Shown: positions 8,013-17,200 of the stretch, in pieces
Layout: each line of letters starts with the position of its first letter
Numbering within the stretch: the first letter of the stretch is position 1
DNA from: Akkermansia muciniphila
GTDB lineage: Bacteria; Verrucomicrobiota; Verrucomicrobiia; Verrucomicrobiales; Akkermansiaceae
Reading direction: 5' to 3'
Assembly (NCBI GenBank): GCA_945901795.1
Contig: CAMDLP010000022.1
Span: 1 to 46,868, forward strand
DNA: 46,868 nt
Position numbers and translations under genes: made by a program
Notes under the pieces: model-generated
Databases searched by the model: none
What the model saw: the letters and a program-made list of their open reading frames with translations, nothing else
Told to the model about the DNA's origin: nothing

Positions 8013-8914
8013 ATGAAAGCCAAGCCAGAAACCCTCCTGAGTATCGGCGGACTGGCCGGTGGAGCCTCCGGCGCCGCCCGTGCCCGCCGCCATTCCGAGA
8101 ACGCGCTATCCTCGTGATCGAGCGAGGGCCGGACGTCTCGTTCGCGAACTGCGGGCTGCCCTATCAAATCGGCGGCGAGATCCCGGACCGCGCAGAACTC
8201 GCGATCCAGACGCCGGAAAGCCTGCGCGCGCTTCTCAATCTCGACGTCCGCACGCTCACCGAGGCAGTGGCCATCAACCGCGCTAACAAGCAAGTCCGCG
8301 TGCGCTCGCTCGCCGACGGCGCCGAATCAGTGATCGCTTACGACAATCTCATCCTCGCCCCCGGTGCCGGCCCGCTGCGTCCACCCTTGCCCGGGATCGA
8401 CAGCCCGCTCGTCCACACGCTGCAGAATTTGCATGACATGGACCGGATCAAATCCGCAGCCGCGGCGGTGGATCATGTCGCCATCATCGGCGCGGGATTC
8501 ATCGGCTTGGAAATGGCCGAGCAGCTTCATGCCATCGGGAAAAAAAGTTAGCGTCATCGAACTCCAACCGCAGGCGCTGCCCCGGTTGGACGCGGAAATG
8601 GCGCAACCGTTAGAATACGCGCTGCGCGAAAAAGGCGTGGAGCTCATCCTCGGCGATGGCATCGACGGCTGTGAGGCAAACGGCCGGGAAGTTTCCACGA
8701 CGGACTGCTCGTGCCGGTCGCCGAGTTGAAGGACGCAGGCGCGCAGATCGTGGACGTCCGGCCCGCCGCCACCGCGAAAAAGCAGCCCGTCCCCGGCGCG
8801 GTCAACATCCCTCAGGCAGAACTCCGCGGCCGCCTCGGCGATCTCGACCGCAGCCAGCCGGTCTTCACCGTCTGCTCACGCTACATCAATGAACGGCACA
8901 AGACTCGTTGGTGA
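8013..8914 (+). pseudogene. Decayed CoA-disulfide reductase / rhodanese fusion
   Basis: The remains of a FAD-dependent pyridine nucleotide-disulfide oxidoreductase with a C-terminal rhodanese domain. From ATG 8013 the FAD loop IGGLAGGASGAARARR is readable; a frameshift near 8113 leads to FANCGLPYQIGG, which carries the redox cysteine of the CoA-disulfide reductase family, and to the NAD-binding VAIIGAGFIGLEMAEQL. A seven-A run at 8540-8546 adds one base and shifts the frame. Sequence then continues as VSVIELQPQALPRLD but stops near 8700, where most of the NAD and dimerisation domains are missing. The rhodanese part (AQIVDVRPA, VFTVC) follows and is itself truncated after the cysteine. At least two frameshifts and one large deletion make this clearly non-functional as a full-length enzyme. 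Confidence 0.85.
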
Positions 8915-8963
8915 TTTTTCGATTATTTCCGGAAACGGTGGTGGAAACTTGTCGGAGTCGCAT

Positions 8964-10823
8964 TTAGCTGGATGACTCGGGCAATTCCACCGAGCCCGAA
9001 TGCGTCTTCAGGCCGCGTTCTCGGATCAGGCCGAGCATCATGATGAGCACTTGGCTGATCATGAAGGCGCTGAGCCAGAGGAAGGCGGCGTCGGTGAAGC
9101 CATAGGAATGGAGACCGATACCGAGCATGTTGGTGCCGAACCAGGACCAACTGGTGACGATGTTGCCGAAGACGGCCATGACCATCATCCCGCGCTCGCG
9201 GACCATGCCGCCCCAGCGGGCGTGGAGGATGATGGCGTTCCAAATGACGATGAGCAGGGCGCCGTTTTCCTTGGGGTCCCAGCCCCAGAAGCGGCCCCAC
9301 GACTGGTCGGCCCAGATGCCACCGAGCACGGTGCCGACGAAGCTGGCGAGGGTGGCGAAACAGATCACGCCGTAGACCATGCCGCGCAGCGAGGCGGCGG
9401 TGGATTTCGGGATATTTCCGAAGGCGCGGCGGATCAGATAGACGGTGGCGATGGTGCCGGCGAGGAAGGTGGCCGAGTAGCCGAGGGTGATGACGACGAC
9501 ATGGGTGGCGAGCCAGAAATTCGTATCGAGCACGGCGCGCATCATTTCCAGGGTATCGCCTGATAGGGAAAGGTGGTGGGCGATGAGAAGGGTGGCGAAA
9601 CCGACCACCGAGGCGACCACCGTGCCGATGGCGTTTCGATGGAACAGCTCGAGGGCGGTGCTGAGGATGATCGCGCCCCAGCCGATGAAGATGGCTGACG
9701 AATAGAGGTTGGTGACGGGCGGGCGGCCTTCCAGCAGCATGCGGGTGACGAGTCCGAGGGTATGCAGTGTCAGGCCGATGAGCAGGACACGGAAGGCGGC
9801 TTGCCGGAAGGTGGGGCCTTGCCATAGCCAGGAAACGATGGCGCAGAGAAACGCGACCACGTAGAGAACCATGCAGAGGTAGAAAGGCGCGATCGAATTG
9901 AACAGGGTTTCCGATGAGGATTTCTTCAAATTCCCAGGGCGGTTTTCCAAAAGCCAGGCCCGATAGTCCCTGATGGCGGAGTTGAAAGCTTTGGCGTCCT
10001 TGGCGCGGTAAGCGTCTCCGATTCGGGCGTAAGCGAGGGTGGCGGGATGGAATGACTGCTTGTCAATGGCATCGATCAGGGAGTCAGGGAGTTTCCTCCA
10101 ACCGTCCGCACCATCGCCGGAAGGTGTGGTGTAAACCTCCGTCATCGGCACCCAATCGACGACAATCCTCATCCGCGACGAGGCGCCGTCGATCGCGGAT
10201 TGACTGAACGCCTCGCCACGGTCCTGCTTGCCGACCTCGACCAGCGCCCCGCTAACATCGGTTAGGAAAAGAGTGAACTCGGACTCGAGGTGATCCTGTC
10301 CGGGCAGGGCGAGGGCGTGCTTGAGCTGGTTGTAGAGAGTGAGATTTCGCGTTAGGCGCATGAGAGCCTTTTCATAGGGGGACCACGTTTGTGATGCGGT
10401 CGCGCCGATGCGTTTTGCCTCTGGCTGGAGGGCGGTGAAGGAGGGCAGAAGCTGGCCGTAGGAATACGATTTCTCCTCGCCGCGGGTGAGCTTGGTGAGG
10501 CCGAGCAGGTCGTCGTGGTGGATGAGGAAAATTTTCCGGGTATCGGCCAGGGCGGGATTGAAGTTGAGTTCAGCGAGCCATGCGGCGGGGCTGGCGGGCG
10601 CGTCATCGCCGGGGACGTGTTGTTTCCCGTGGATCGAAAGCAGGGCGTTGCGGGCCAGGGAGTCGAGCGGCTGGACACGTCCATTAGAGACAACCGGCAG
10701 GGTGCCGAAGCTTTTGAAATCGAGCCCCGTGGATGGGCGCGTGGCCTTGAACACGGCACTGGCGATGAAGAGGAGGCAGAGCGCGGGGATGAGCCACGCG
10801 GTGATTTTCCGAAGGCTGTTCAT
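8964..10823 (-). CDS. ccsA: Cytochrome c biogenesis protein CcsA/ResC, long form
   Basis: A 619-residue multi-span inner-membrane protein of cytochrome c maturation System II, which brings haem to the periplasmic face and, with ResB, ligates it to CXXCH motifs. A single N-terminal span is followed by a large periplasmic region (about residues 35-310) not found in the short CcsA. Several further spans then carry the haem-handling WWD signature GGIWADQSWGRFWGWDPKEN, and conserved histidines flank it (LATHVVVITLG, LHARWGG). The long form with an N-terminal extension is known in Bacteroidota and related groups. The start codon overlaps the resB stop by ATGA, so translation is coupled. It should serve the 24-haem cluster that lies a few kb away. 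Confidence 0.9.
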   Translation of the reverse strand: MNSLRKITAWLIPALCLLFIASAVFKATRPSTGLDFKSFGTLPVVSNGRVQPLDSLARNALLSIHGKQHVPGDDAPASPAAWLAELNFNPALADTRKIFLIHHDDLLGLTKLTRGEEKSYSYGQLLPSFTALQPEAKRIGATASQTWSPYEKALMRLTRNLTLYNQLKHALALPGQDHLESEFTLFLTDVSGALVEVGKQDRGEAFSQSAIDGASSRMRIVVDWVPMTEVYTTPSGDGADGWRKLPDSLIDAIDKQSFHPATLAYARIGDAYRAKDAKAFNSAIRDYRAWLLENRPGNLKKSSSETLFNSIAPFYLCMVLYVVAFLCAIVSWLWQGPTFRQAAFRVLLIGLTLHTLGLVTRMLLEGRPPVTNLYSSAIFIGWGAIILSTALELFHRNAIGTVVASVVGFATLLIAHHLSLSGDTLEMMRAVLDTNFWLATHVVVITLGYSATFLAGTIATVYLIRRAFGNIPKSTAASLRGMVYGVICFATLASFVGTVLGGIWADQSWGRFWGWDPKENGALLIVIWNAIILHARWGGMVRERGMMVMAVFGNIVTSWSWFGTNMLGIGLHSYGFTDAAFLWLSAFMISQVLIMMLGLIRERGLKTHSGSVELPESSS

Positions 10824-11977
10824 GGTGCGGGAGAGGTTTTGTCGCGGCGGGAGACGGCTTTGGCCAAGTGCTGGGAAAAGACCCAGAGCAGGCCGAGGCC
10901 GACCATCGCGCAGGAGATGTAGGGAAGGGTCCAGACGGGGTTGCGGACGACTTGGAAGATGGAGGTGGTGTCGTTGTTCTCGAATCCGGCCTGATAGAAT
11001 GTGAGTCCGCCGTAGCGCAGCGGGTGGTTCATGTAGATGAGGTCCTCGCGATTCTCGCCGGTGTCGGGATTGAGGATCTTGATCTTGCTGGAGAAGTTTT
11101 TGGGGACGTTGGTGCCGAGGTAGCGGTCGTGGCTGAAGTCGAGGAGTTTGATGGAAAATGGATGATAGAGGCGGCGCTGGCGGATGGCGATTTTCCAGGA
11201 TCTTCCGGCGGCCTCGAAGGATTGCTCACCCTTGAACGCGTTTGAGAGCAGCCAGCGGCCTTGGGATTTCCCGCCGTCGGGGATGACCTCGACGAAGGCG
11301 GAGGTGAGATCGCGGCGGTCGATGGCGGTCTCGAGGGGCGTGCGGCGGACAGCGTAGTTCTTTCCGAAGCCCTCGGTGGCGCGGGTCTTGTCGAATTGAT
11401 CAGTGGCTTCGGATTCCGGGAGGATCTCGCTGTTAGGCTGGTAGCTTTGGATCTTCAAGGAGAAGCCTCCGAGGGGGAACTGTGCGCCGTCTTTGAGGCG
11501 GACCTGCGGGATGGCGGTGACGGTTTCCAATCCATCACCATCGGGGCGGATGACGACGAGCTCCGTCTCGCGGGGGAAGGTGGAGTAGTTCAATGTTTCC
11601 CCCTCGTTGACGGCCATCTGGGCTTCGCGCCCTAGCAGGCCGGTGAAAATCTCCCCTAGCAGCATCAGCAGGATGCCCGAGTGGATGACGATCATGCCGA
11701 CCTTGTTCCAGCTCAGCTTGAAGCGCGCGCTGTGGGCGGCGAGGAGATTGATGATGAGAAGGATGCCGAGCAGCGTCCCGCCGGGGATGGGGATGGGGAA
11801 CTTTTTCCCGCCGGGGATGACATCCCACCAGCCGATCCAGGAGCGGAAGAATTTCTCCTGCACCTCATGGATGCCGAGCTCGACCTGGGTGATGGTGCCG
11901 ACGAAGATCAGGACCATGGCGAAACCCAGCAGGGTGACGGTTAGACGCAGGGAGCTGAGGAGCTTGAAAACGGGCAC
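10820..11977 (-). CDS. resB: Cytochrome c biogenesis protein ResB/Ccs1
   Basis: A 385-residue membrane protein, the partner of CcsA in the System II haem lyase. Spans are visible at the N-terminus (LTVTLLGFAMVLIFVGTI), after PIPGGTLLGILLIINLLAAH, and around VGMIVIHSGILLMLLGEIF. A large periplasmic domain follows, with the family segment INHPLRYGG-like YMNHPLRYGGLTFYQAGFEN, and a last span near the C-terminus (YISCAMVGLGLLWVFSQHL). It starts 6 bp after the lipoprotein gene and overlaps ccsA by 4 bp, so the three genes form one operon on the minus strand. Confidence 0.88.
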   Translation of the reverse strand: MPVFKLLSSLRLTVTLLGFAMVLIFVGTITQVELGIHEVQEKFFRSWIGWWDVIPGGKKFPIPIPGGTLLGILLIINLLAAHSARFKLSWNKVGMIVIHSGILLMLLGEIFTGLLGREAQMAVNEGETLNYSTFPRETELVVIRPDGDGLETVTAIPQVRLKDGAQFPLGGFSLKIQSYQPNSEILPESEATDQFDKTRATEGFGKNYAVRRTPLETAIDRRDLTSAFVEVIPDGGKSQGRWLLSNAFKGEQSFEAAGRSWKIAIRQRRLYHPFSIKLLDFSHDRYLGTNVPKNFSSKIKILNPDTGENREDLIYMNHPLRYGGLTFYQAGFENNDTTSIFQVVRNPVWTLPYISCAMVGLGLLWVFSQHLAKAVSRRDKTSPAP

Positions 11978-11983
11978 GGGACG

Positions 11984-13024
11984 TTAGTCAGGGAAGGTGG
12001 TGGAGCGGACGAAGGTGGCGAATTTCCCAAGGTTGGCTTCGACGAGTGAGGCGTCGCCGGTGATTTTGAAGAACCAGGTCATCCCGGGACGCTTGAGGAT
12101 GGCGGAGGCGATGGCGGCGTTCTTCCCGTTGAGGATCGCCTCGGTGCTGGTCATGTGGCTGACGAAAATTTCTCCAACAGGAGCGTCTTCCTTTTTTCCA
12201 AGGGCTGGATCGTCCGCAGATGCGAGGGGGGCGAGCTTGAGCTGGGAGCGCCAGCGGTTGACGTTGTCGAGGACGCTGCCGGAGTCGCCGGGGATCGGGA
12301 CAACCGAGACATCCGCTGTGGCACCGTCCGGGCCGGCGATGCTGAAGCTCGCGGCACGCATGGAGCTGCCTTCGCTGGCTGTCCAGCCATCGGGTGGCGT
12401 GACGTTGACCTTTTTCGCGGCGCTTGCCGCTGGGGCTGTAGCATCTTTTTGACTGCCTGCGATGCGGACGCTGCGCAGAAACTCCGCGAACACTCCCTCG
12501 GTTTTTCTCAAGACGCCGACTGGGCCGGTGAACTTGAAATACCAAGTCTCGGTCGTGAGAGGAAGGACTCCGGCCAAAATTCCCTCGGCGTCCGCGGCGG
12601 AGTTTTCGGAGGTGAGGTTATAGAGCAGCATCTCTTCTTGAGAGTCGGCGATCTTGAGTGGCTGGCCGGCCACGTCTTTGTCATCTAACGGCTTGAGACC
12701 GACCTGGCCACGCCAGCGGTTGATGTTAGCCGCGAGGCCTCCGCCATCACCGGCAAGCTTCGAGACCGTGACTCGCCCGCCGCCAGGGAGAACGTAGGCG
12801 GCGGTGAGAAACTGACCGGCGTTCTCCCGTTTCCAATCATCAGGAGCCTTCCAGCCCACGGAACCGGCGGTGCTTTCCGGCATTTTGGCCGCCGTATCGG
12901 AAGCAGGCAGCACGGGAGTTTCCGCTGTGGAATCCGTGGCAACCCGGTAAGTGCGGATTTCATCGTCCTTGCAGGAGCCGAGGACACATAGCAAGAGCGG
13001 TGCGAGGAGAAGGAATTTGCACAT
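11984..13024 (-). CDS. Lipoprotein with a duplicated domain, first gene of the ccs operon
   Basis: A 346-residue protein from ATG 13022-13024. MCKFLLLAPLLLCVLGSC is a lipoprotein signal with the lipobox VLGSC (lipidation at Cys18). The mature part contains two related halves, about residues 50-205 and 215-346. Each has a Gly-Trp start (DDWK/DGWT), the block INRWRGQVGLKPL or VNRWRSQLKLAPL, and TWYFKFTGP or TWFFKITGD near its end. The frame is open 55 codons upstream, but that part lacks a signal peptide and is rejected. I do not recognise a named family. Its place directly before resB-ccsA suggests a periplasm-facing accessory role in cytochrome c assembly, which is inference. Confidence 0.75.
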   Translation of the reverse strand: MCKFLLLAPLLLCVLGSCKDDEIRTYRVATDSTAETPVLPASDTAAKMPESTAGSVGWKAPDDWKRENAGQFLTAAYVLPGGGRVTVSKLAGDGGGLAANINRWRGQVGLKPLDDKDVAGQPLKIADSQEEMLLYNLTSENSAADAEGILAGVLPLTTETWYFKFTGPVGVLRKTEGVFAEFLRSVRIAGSQKDATAPAASAAKKVNVTPPDGWTASEGSSMRAASFSIAGPDGATADVSVVPIPGDSGSVLDNVNRWRSQLKLAPLASADDPALGKKEDAPVGEIFVSHMTSTEAILNGKNAAIASAILKRPGMTWFFKITGDASLVEANLGKFATFVRSTTFPD

Positions 13025-13292
13025 GGTGATTGGAGGTGATTCAGTAACGCGCCAGCGCTTTGGAAGGTTGCGGATGTCTGCTTGTAAGGAAAGGACATCT
13101 TCAACGAATTGCGGTTCAAATTCCCCGTTTGCTGTCATTCTCATATTGGATGAATCCTTCCCGCAAGTGGTCGGGGACTTCACCTGCAAGGCAGTCCGCC
13201 AAAGTCATCCATGGGGAACACTTCCGCAAATTCCTCCCAATCACACCGATGGTGAATGAACGACCACTCCCAAGCCGTAAACAGCCGTCTCT

Positions 13293-14160
13293 ATGAAATA
13301 CACCACCATCCTTGCCACTCTATCCTTCTCCGTCGCCTGCCTGCTGCATGCCGAAATTCCGATCAAAACCGGCGATAAAGTCGCTTTTCTTGGCGACTCG
13401 ATCACCTAGGCCGGCCAAGGCAGCCCCGGCGGCTACGTGCAATTGGTCGGCAGCGGCCTCGCAGCCAATGGAGTGAAAATCGAGATCATCGGTGCCGGCA
13501 TCAGCGGTCACAAATCCAACCAGATGCTGGAACGTTTGGACCGCGATGTGTTAAGCAAAAAGCCGCAATGGATGACTTTGAGTTGTGGCGTCAACGACGT
13601 CTGGCACGGTGCAAAAGGCGTAACTCTTGAGGATTATAAGAAGAACATCACCGCCATTATCGACCAAGCCCAGGCGGCGGGGGGGTAAGGTCATGATCCT
13701 CACTTCTACCATGATCAAGGAAGATCAGGCGACTGCCGAGAATCAAAAACTCGTCGCTTACAACGAATCCCTACGCGCCCTGGCCGTGGAAAAGAAATGT
13801 CTGCTCGCAGATCTCAACGTCGACATGCAAGCCGCCATCGCCGAAGCCGCCAAAACCCGCCCGGCCAAAGGCAACTACCTGACGAGCGATGGCGTCCACA
13901 TGGCTTTTGCCGGAAATGTGATGATGGCCACCGGCGTGCTCAAGGGCTTCGGCCTCAATCCCGCTGAACTCACCAAATCCAAAAACGCCTGGCTCGATAT
14001 CCCTAATTCTTCAAACGTTGCCGCGAAAATGGGCCTCACCCAACGCCAGATGCAACAACTCGAAAAACTTGCCGCCGCACGCAACACCACTGTGGACAAA
14101 CTCATCAACGAGGAATTCACCACACTGGTGACCGGCCTTCTGAATTCCAAAGCCCGCTGA
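13293..14160 (+). pseudogene. SGNH/GDSL hydrolase gene with an amber codon and a frameshift
   Basis: A secreted SGNH-fold esterase or acyl hydrolase gene that no longer reads through. ATG 13293 gives a signal peptide (LSFSVACLLHAEIP) and the block I motif FLGDSIT, but codon 39 (13407-13409) is TAG exactly after GDSIT, where relatives often have Gln. Beyond it the frame resumes with GYVQLVGSG and block III-like SCGVNDVWHG. A run of seven G (13679-13685) then causes a frameshift: removing one G joins AAGG to KVMILTSTMI. Block V is YLTSDGVHMAFAGN, with the catalytic Asp and His, and a helical C-terminal extension follows to 14160. Everything else looks intact, so decay is recent, or one lesion is a sequencing error. 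Confidence 0.82.
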
Positions 14161-14273
14161 TTTCCATTGAGCATATCTCCCAGCAACGCGGGCGAGTGGC
14201 GGAATCTCGTCGTTTTAGAAGAAGACTCGGAGCGGGCGATGGCGTAGGCTTACTCAAACCGGGCCGATTTGAT

Positions 14274-17200
14274 TCATCGTTGAAATCCCTCAGGTTCTCT
14301 CCTCTGTCTCAATCGGCCCCTGTATGGAGGTGCTTCTTCCCTTTCTGCGGATTTCGGAATCGTGAATTCAAGGGTGGGCACCAGCGATCTTCCGTAGGTG
14401 TCGAGAAGCGTGTCATTATCGCCATGTTTCACGTCGGAAACCTTGTAGATCGGGCCACTGCGTGCTCCTTGCCCGCCGGCACCCGGTTTGCGGAAAAAGG
14501 CATTCATTTCATCGAGATTAAACGGTCGGGAGCCACGCCGGCCGAAGACCGCGGTCTGGTTGCCGCTTTCATCCACGGCGCGGTCACGGTCGAGGCCCCG
14601 GGAGATCGAGACTGCGGCACCCTCGGTCGGGTAGGTGGCGATGAGTTTCGGCTCAGGCTTGGGTGAAAAGCCCATGTGGCCGGGCACGTTTTCCGGTGAG
14701 ATCAGTTGTAGGATACGCATACCATTATGGCCATCGGCAACGAGCGCATACATCGAGGCGTTCACCGAACCGACTTGCACATCGCGCGCATCCGTTAGTT
14801 TTCCGCCGGCGGTGAAATGCTTGAGGACGTGCGGCTTCTTCGGATTTCTCACGTCGATGATCGCGAGACCATCCGAGCCGTTGGCGACATAGAGATAAGT
14901 CCTAGCCGCATAAAGCCCCCCAGCATTTCCCAACGAAACGGACGCACCGGAAACCAGGATGGGTTTCGCGGGATTGGAAACGTCGAAGACTTTCACGCCA
15001 TCCGCATCGGTGACAAAGCAGTAATGCCATTGCACGGTGGATTGACGGGCGTCACGCAGGCCGGGGCCTGAATATCCGCCGGCGAAGGTTGGAGATATAG
15101 GGTTGGAAGCATCGACAACCGCCAGTCCCCGAGCGGTGGTGATGTAGAGCCACTGCCCGGCCATCCAGGCATGACGCGCGCCGTCCAGCGCACCGTTGGG
15201 ATTGAATGTGGCAGTCCGCCTGATGAAATTGTTTGCCGGATTTCCATCCAACATTGTCGCCACATCCACCACGATCAGCCCTTCCTCGAGATCGGTCACG
15301 AAAGCGTAACCATGATAGGCGGCGATCGGTGTTTCCTCGTTCTGGGGCAGTCGGTTGCGGTTGGGATCGTTGATCAGAGTGCTCGGTAGAGCGACGGAGG
15401 TGGCGTTGGCAGTTTTGATAAACGTATCCTGCCCTGAGGGGGCGACCGGGGAGGTGACGATGCGCTCGGAGAAATTCTTGTTATCGATGTTGGCAATATC
15501 GAAGATGCCAAATCCGTTTTTCCCTAGAGCGGCATAGAGATATTCACCACGCAATTGCAAGTCGGGCACGCCGCCCTTGGCATGATGGTGGGAGCCGGTT
15601 TTCAGAATCGATTTCTTAGCAAGGTGCTCTTTGTAGTTGTCCGGGTAAGCGAATTGATGCAGGTGACTGCCGATCGCTGCCTGCGGCTCGGTGCGCTCGG
15701 TCCAGGCGACACCGTGCAGCCCGTGATCATCGGTCCCGACATAGCCGAATCTTCCGAAAAAGTTGACGGTGCCCGTGCCGAATCCGAGGAGCTGCGTCAT
15801 GATCGCATTGTTGTCATTGGCTTCCGAGACGTGGCAGTCCGTGCAGTTTTTCGTGGTGCCGACGCCGCTGGTGGTGTGCGCGAAGTGGGGGTTGAAGGCC
15901 TGGCCGGAATATCCCTCGGCTGAGACGGTTTGCTGTTGGGTATAGAACCATTCGCGGTTAGCCCCTTGGGAGCCGACCACCATGGCGCTGGACGAACGCA
16001 ATACGGCCATTCGGTTTCCTTTGACCGTGCTGTCCTTGCCAAGCATGAAGACATCATCGCGCACCACCTGGGGATTGTACGAGCTGAAATTCCGGGAGGT
16101 GGTCCCTTCAAACTTGTTAGCAGCCATTTTAGAGTTCGCCTCCATGGGGATATGGCAGCCGAAACAACTCGTCGCCCATGACGTATGACAGGTCTGACAA
16201 TCCATTTCGTCGTTGCTATGGGCGAGTTCCTTACCGCATTTCTGCGGATCATCGGGGACGGCTCCCCAGGTCTTTCCGTCGCGCTTCAAGGTTTTTGCGT
16301 AGGCGCTCATGATATTGTAGTGCTCGGAGCCGGGAGTGACCGTATCGAGAGTCTGCGGCACTTCCCACTGGAGTTCTTTCTCCATCGATGACTGTTGCAT
16401 CAGCCGCTTGCCATCCGCGCTCCAGGTGAAACGAGGGCCAAACGGGGTGTTGCTTTCCCGCAGATTGATGGGTTTCACGTTTCCTTCCTTTGAAAGGGTG
16501 CCGCCCTTGCCGGAAGTGACGAGGGTGGTGTGTTTACTAACTGTTCCATGGCAATCCACACAGGTGATCGCGGTCGCCGCCCGTGGCTCGACATGCAGCA
16601 AACCGTTGCCGTGCGAGTCGTTGAGGAAATGACAATCCACACACTGCATCCCGCGCGCGAGGTGGATGTCTTTGAGATGCACGGCCTTCTTGAATTTGTC
16701 TTGGTCGTCGTGGGAAATCTTCTCATCTTTCAAGGTCAGCAAATTTCCTTCGCGGTCTTTCTTAAACACGCCGCGGAACACCCAGCCGTGGCCGTGATAG
16801 TCGGCAAACTGGGTGTCTTTCAACTTGGGATTCAACTCGGCGGTTTTCTCCAGGAAATCGACATCGCCCCACAAGCCCCGCGCGGCCGCCGCTTCGGGAT
16901 TTTTGCGTAGCGATTTCACCATGTCCTCGTCACTGGGATTCCGCTGTTCCTTGGGATACATGAGCTCCGCGTCCGATTCCTGATCCCACCACGTGTATCC
17001 AAGATAGGGATTCACGAACAGATTTCCCTGATGCATGTGACACGTCATGCACTGGCTGGATGGGATGCTGCGAGTGAACTTGTGGGCGATGGGATGGCCT
17101 TTTTCCTTCTTGGAAATCATCGGATCCGGGTTGAATGACAGACCCTGGTTTCCATAGGCACTATACCAACCGGAATTCGAGGGAGAGCGGTCGTTCGCAT

